Assembly (NCBI RefSeq): GCF_001571285.1
Contig: NZ_BCTM01000037.1
Coordinates: 1 to 39,399, forward strand
Direction of reading: 5' to 3'
Source: Kluyvera cryocrescens NBRC 102467
GTDB taxonomy: Bacteria > Pseudomonadota > Gammaproteobacteria > Enterobacterales > Enterobacteriaceae
DNA length: 39,399 bases
In this document: positions 36,562 to 39,399 of the stretch, in pieces
How the letters are laid out: each line of letters begins with the position of its first letter
Numbering within the stretch: position 1 is the stretch's first letter
Translations under genes and position numbers: made by a program
The notes under the pieces: generated by a model
Seen by the model: the letters and a program-made list of their open reading frames with translations, nothing else
What the model was told of the DNA's origin: nothing
Database searches by the model: none

Positions 36562-37953
36562 ATGAAGAAATCAACCCTGGCAATCGCTATTGGATTATTA
36601 TTGGTGGCCAATACCGGTTCCGCTAAAACAACAAAAATGACGTTGGAACAGCGACTGGAACAGTTAGAAAATCGTCTGGAAGCCGCAGAAATGCGCGCCG
36701 ATCGGGCAGAGCAGAAGGTACAAGATCTGCAGGTTCAGCAGGAAGCTGAAATTAAAGAAATTAAGGCTGTACAAGGCAATACGCCGGTGAATCGCCAGGC
36801 GCCAGCAGAAGAAACCAAGAAAAACGTCTCCACGCCAAACCTGATGCTTTCAGGATATGGCGATCTGAAAATTTATGGTGACGTCGAATTCAACATGGAT
36901 GCTGCAAGTAATCATGGCATTCTGGCGATGACAAATCCGAATGGCAACGATCCATCGAATGAGAAATGGGATGTAAATGGTCGAATATTGCTTGGTTTTG
37001 ACGGTACACGTAAATTAGATAACGGCTATTATGCGGGGTTCTCGGCACAACCGCTGGGCGATCTCTCCGGCTCGGTGAATATCGATGACTCGGTGTTCTT
37101 CTTTGGTAAAGAAAATGACTGGAAAATTAAAGTGGGTCGTTTCGAAGCCTACGACATGTTCCCGCTTAATCAGGATACCTTTGTTGAACACTCAGGAAAT
37201 ACCGCGAACGATCTTTATGATGATTGCAGCGGATATATCTATATGATGAAAGAAGGCCGCGGTCGTTCTGATTCTGGTGGCAACTTCCTGATGAGCAAAC
37301 AGATCGATAACTGGTACTTTGAATTAAACACCCTGATGGAAGACGGTACTTCGCTGTACCAGGATCAGCAATATCACGGGCGTGACATCGATCAGCAGAA
37401 AAACGTCATTTATCTACGTCCGGTGGTGGCGTGGTCTGCAACGGATGAATTCACCGTATCTGCGGGTATGGAAAGTAACGTGATTAATAACGCATACGGT
37501 TATACCAACGGCCAGGGGCAGTTTGTCGATCAGTCCGACCGTACGGGCTATGGCCTAACCATGACCTGGAACGGGCTGAAGAACGATCCGGATAATGGTG
37601 TCGTCATTAACGCCAATACCGCATATCTCGATGCAGATAACGAAAAAGACTTTACCGCTGCGGCTAATATACTGTGGAAACGCTTTGAATTGGGTTATAT
37701 CTACGCCCATAACAAGGTTGACGACTATGCAGGGGTTGTGTGCGATAACGACTGCTGGATTAATGATGAAGGAACGTATGATATTCATACTTTCCACACG
37801 TCGTATCAGTTTGCTAACGTCATGGATATGCAGAACTTTAATATCTATCTCGGCGCCTATTACTCCATCCTGGATAGCAATGGCGATAATCATAATGGTA
37901 CCGGATCTGACGATCGCTACGGTGCACGCGTTCGCTTCAAATACTTCTTCTAA
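36562..37953 (+). CDS. LamB-type carbohydrate porin with N-terminal coiled coil
   Basis: The 463-residue precursor has a signal peptide (MKKSTLAIAIGLLLVANTGSA-K). A periplasmic heptad-rich coiled coil follows (about 29-66, LEQRLEQLENRLEAAEMRAD), then a short Pro/Gln linker, and an 18-stranded maltoporin-like barrel ending in the aromatic RVRFKYFF. The coiled coil resembles ScrY and BglH of the sucrose and beta-glucoside porins. It likely passes an oligosaccharide to a PTS; the neighbouring gntR and EIIC genes support this. AAGGATAG lies before the ATG. The substrate is unknown. Confidence 0.9.
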   Translation: MKKSTLAIAIGLLLVANTGSAKTTKMTLEQRLEQLENRLEAAEMRADRAEQKVQDLQVQQEAEIKEIKAVQGNTPVNRQAPAEETKKNVSTPNLMLSGYGDLKIYGDVEFNMDAASNHGILAMTNPNGNDPSNEKWDVNGRILLGFDGTRKLDNGYYAGFSAQPLGDLSGSVNIDDSVFFFGKENDWKIKVGRFEAYDMFPLNQDTFVEHSGNTANDLYDDCSGYIYMMKEGRGRSDSGGNFLMSKQIDNWYFELNTLMEDGTSLYQDQQYHGRDIDQQKNVIYLRPVVAWSATDEFTVSAGMESNVINNAYGYTNGQGQFVDQSDRTGYGLTMTWNGLKNDPDNGVVINANTAYLDADNEKDFTAAANILWKRFELGYIYAHNKVDDYAGVVCDNDCWINDEGTYDIHTFHTSYQFANVMDMQNFNIYLGAYYSILDSNGDNHNGTGSDDRYGARVRFKYFF

Positions 37954-37966
37954 TTATTGTCGTGAG

Positions 37967-37991
37967 GAAAACGCCCGCGATGGGCGTTTTC
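37967..37991. terminator. Bidirectional terminator between porin and gntR
   Basis: GAAAACGCCC (37967-37976) pairs with GGGCGTTTTC (37982-37991), with T-rich flanks on the plus strand and A/T-rich flanks on the other. The genes converge here. Confidence 0.88.
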
Positions 37992-38719
37992 TATTTTCCT
38001 ACCCAGCTATTTTTAACCTTAAATTTATCTGCTCGGTTGTAGCTGCATGAGTAGTTGAATGGCGTTCCATCTTCGAGTTTTGTGACTCCTGTCACCTTTA
38101 ACATCGGTTTTCCGGCCGGAATAACGAGCAAGGCAGCCAGAGCATCATCAAAAATATCGGCCTCAATGACTGAGTTATAGAATTTTATTTTCTTGCTGGT
38201 TTTTACCTCGATGTATTCATACAGCGAACCTGTTTCCAGCACTGAATTTTCAATAACGTCAATAACGGCACAATCTATCCATGAGTCTTCAACGAGAACG
38301 GGCTCGTCATTAATCATACGCACACGGCGAATATAATGAACGGGATGCTTATCGGTGATGCCAAGATGTTGTGCGACGAGAGTTGGAGCGGGGAGAATTT
38401 GCGCCACGATGAGCCGACTGGTGACTTTGGCCTGCAGTTGGAATTCACGTGAGAAACCCAGAATAGAACTGCTGCTGCCGTTATTGAGCATAAAGACATT
38501 GTCTTGCAGGACGCGGGAGACAAACATACCCTTACCGTGCACTCTCTCAATAAACCCTTCCTGCTCAAGAGTATGCATTGCTTTCTGTAGTGTCACTCGC
38601 GTGACGTTATACTGTGCAGCAAGCTCGCGTTCAGAGGGAATTTTGTCCCCAAGCGCGTATTTTTTTTCCAGAATCGCGTCTTTTATACTGTTTTTTATCT
38701 CGATATATCGGGCCGTCAT
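37991..38719 (-). CDS. GntR/HutC-family transcriptional regulator
   Basis: The 242-residue protein has an N-terminal winged helix (MTARYIEIKNSIKDAI, PSERELAAQYNVTRVTLQKA, residues about 1-66) and a C-terminal UTRA ligand domain (about 90-235) of the HutC subfamily. In this subfamily the ligand is often a phosphorylated sugar. It follows the PTS EIIC gene on the same strand, so it probably senses the transported sugar phosphate and controls the EIIC genes and the porin. The ribosome-binding site is weak (GGAAAAAA). Downstream it converges on the porin. Confidence 0.9.
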   Translation of the reverse strand: MTARYIEIKNSIKDAILEKKYALGDKIPSERELAAQYNVTRVTLQKAMHTLEQEGFIERVHGKGMFVSRVLQDNVFMLNNGSSSSILGFSREFQLQAKVTSRLIVAQILPAPTLVAQHLGITDKHPVHYIRRVRMINDEPVLVEDSWIDCAVIDVIENSVLETGSLYEYIEVKTSKKIKFYNSVIEADIFDDALAALLVIPAGKPMLKVTGVTKLEDGTPFNYSCSYNRADKFKVKNSWVGK

Positions 38720-38742
38720 TTTCGTTTTTTCCGTGGATATCC

Positions 38743-38819
38743 AGAGAGCGGGGCGCTACTTCACCATTGGCGGCTGTTACAGCCAGAAGTGAAGCAGCGT
38801 CAGTGTAGCATGGCTCTCT
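38743..38819. repeat. 77-nt imperfect inverted-repeat element between EIIC and gntR
   Basis: AGAGAGC (38743-38749) pairs with GCTCTCT (38813-38819). The run GCTACTTCAC (38755-38764) pairs with GTGAAG (38789-38794) and GTAGC (38805-38809), leaving a bulge. In the centre GGCTG/CAGCC (38772-38784) closes a 3-nt loop. The element lies wholly in the intercistronic gap. Confidence 0.7.
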
Positions 38820-38834
38820 AGCGGGCCATGGGCA

Positions 38835-39399
38835 TTATGCGTTTGCTTCTACCATTTTGGCGTCTTCCATTGCTTCTGCCGCCAATTGGTTTCGTTCCAT
38901 CATTTTGAAGAAAGGGAAATAGATAAGCGTTGACATGATGACCATACAACCCGACCAGATGGCCGCAGGAATGTTACCGGCGGTGGCGAAATAGGCATTC
39001 AGAATCGGTGGCATCGTCCACGGGATCTGAAACACCGGACGCGCAATAATATTAAAATCCATCAGCAGGTAGGAGCAGCAGCAAAGTACCATTGGTGTGA
39101 TGATTAGGGGTAGCATCATTAACGGGTTGAACACGATAGGAACGCCGAAGATCACTGGTTCATTGATACAAAATATGGCAGGTCCAATGGACATTCTGCC
39201 TAGTGATTTGTAATAACGGCTTTTTGAGATAAGCATTGCCAGCACGAGGCCCATCGTGGCGCCTGAGCCGCCGGAGCAGATAAAAAAGTTATAGAAACCT
39301 TCTGCTGTAATGTGCGGAACCGGTTGGTGAGCGAGAAAGGCCTGCGTATTTTCGGCGATAAATTTCAAAAATATAGGACTAGTGATCCCGGAAAGTACT
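38835..39399 (-). CDS. PTS EIIC component, cellobiose/lactose class (C-terminal part)
   Basis: About 187 C-terminal residues are present; the frame runs open through the window edge, so the TTG at 39368 is not the start. The sequence has the Lac/Cel EIIC pattern: GGSGATMGLVLAM, GPAIFCINEPVIFGVPIVFNP and five hydrophobic segments, and ends in a charged tail (ERNQLAAEAMEDAKMVEANA). This class moves diglycosides such as cellobiose, chitobiose, lactose or aryl-beta-glucosides with separate EIIA and EIIB proteins, which would lie beyond the window. It is followed by gntR in the same direction. Confidence 0.92.
   Translation of the reverse strand, partial: VLSGITSPIFLKFIAENTQAFLAHQPVPHITAEGFYNFFICSGGSGATMGLVLAMLISKSRYYKSLGRMSIGPAIFCINEPVIFGVPIVFNPLMMLPLIITPMVLCCCSYLLMDFNIIARPVFQIPWTMPPILNAYFATAGNIPAAIWSGCMVIMSTLIYFPFFKMMERNQLAAEAMEDAKMVEANA

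Noticed and set aside
39366-39368. TTG as the start of the PTS EIIC gene
   Set aside because: The frame stays open to the window edge with a sensible EIIC sequence upstream (SGITSPIF), and the protein would lack its first half.
1-39399. CRISPR array, prophage, toxin-antitoxin or restriction system
   Set aside because: No regularly spaced repeats, phage genes or recognised defence genes were seen on either strand.

Overview
The window is a chromosomal segment of an Enterobacteriaceae member that is not Escherichia coli. From the 5S rRNA to fdhD, gene content and order follow the E. coli 86-88 min region almost gene for gene, with the product lengths expected for the family. Differences include no yihF between dsbA and yihG, an extra esterase between fabY and fdhE, and a different set of accessory genes beyond fdhD. 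The base use, REP-like hairpins and gene set fit the Enterobacter/Klebsiella/Kluyvera/Citrobacter side of the family. I cannot fix the genus from sequence alone.

Layout. 1-200: the end of an rRNA operon (23S-5S spacer, 5S, terminator). 300-4400: molybdenum cofactor genes mobBA (minus), yihD, the srkA-dsbA pair and the acyltransferase yihG. 4400-9700: polA, the sRNA genes spf (Spot 42) and csrC, the GTPase gene engB and yihI. 9680-16000: hemN, the micropeptide gene yshB (not in standard long-ORF calls) and the nitrogen regulon glnA-glnL-glnG, with its sigma54 promoter, NtrC sites and CRP site. 16000-21000: typA, then a tight yihX-rbn-dtd-fabY cluster. 21000-28900: an HSL-type esterase gene with a LexA/SOS-box-like operator, then the aerobic formate dehydrogenase operon fdoGHI-fdhE (FdoG is a selenoprotein) and divergent fdhD.

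28900-39399 is the accessory part. The frv PTS/peptidase operon (frvABXR, minus strand) lies between two 377-bp direct repeats that differ at two bases. Each repeat carries a complete small secreted YdgH/BhsA/McbA-like gene with its upstream region and terminator, so the locus looks recently duplicated and able to recombine. Next come an azlCD-type amino-acid exporter with a divergent XRE-cupin regulator, and then an incomplete sugar island: a LamB-type porin with an N-terminal coiled coil, a GntR/HutC regulator, and a PTS EIIC of the cellobiose/lactobiose class that runs off the window.

Functionally, most of the window is core housekeeping: replication, nitrogen assimilation, haem, formate respiration and translation quality control. 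The accessory end is devoted to sugar uptake and amino-acid export. I found no phage, IS element, CRISPR array or obvious defence system. The best candidates for something undescribed are the repeat-flanked frv unit, the SOS-like box in front of the esterase, the porin leader with five successive inverted repeats, and a 77-nt structured element between the EIIC and gntR genes.
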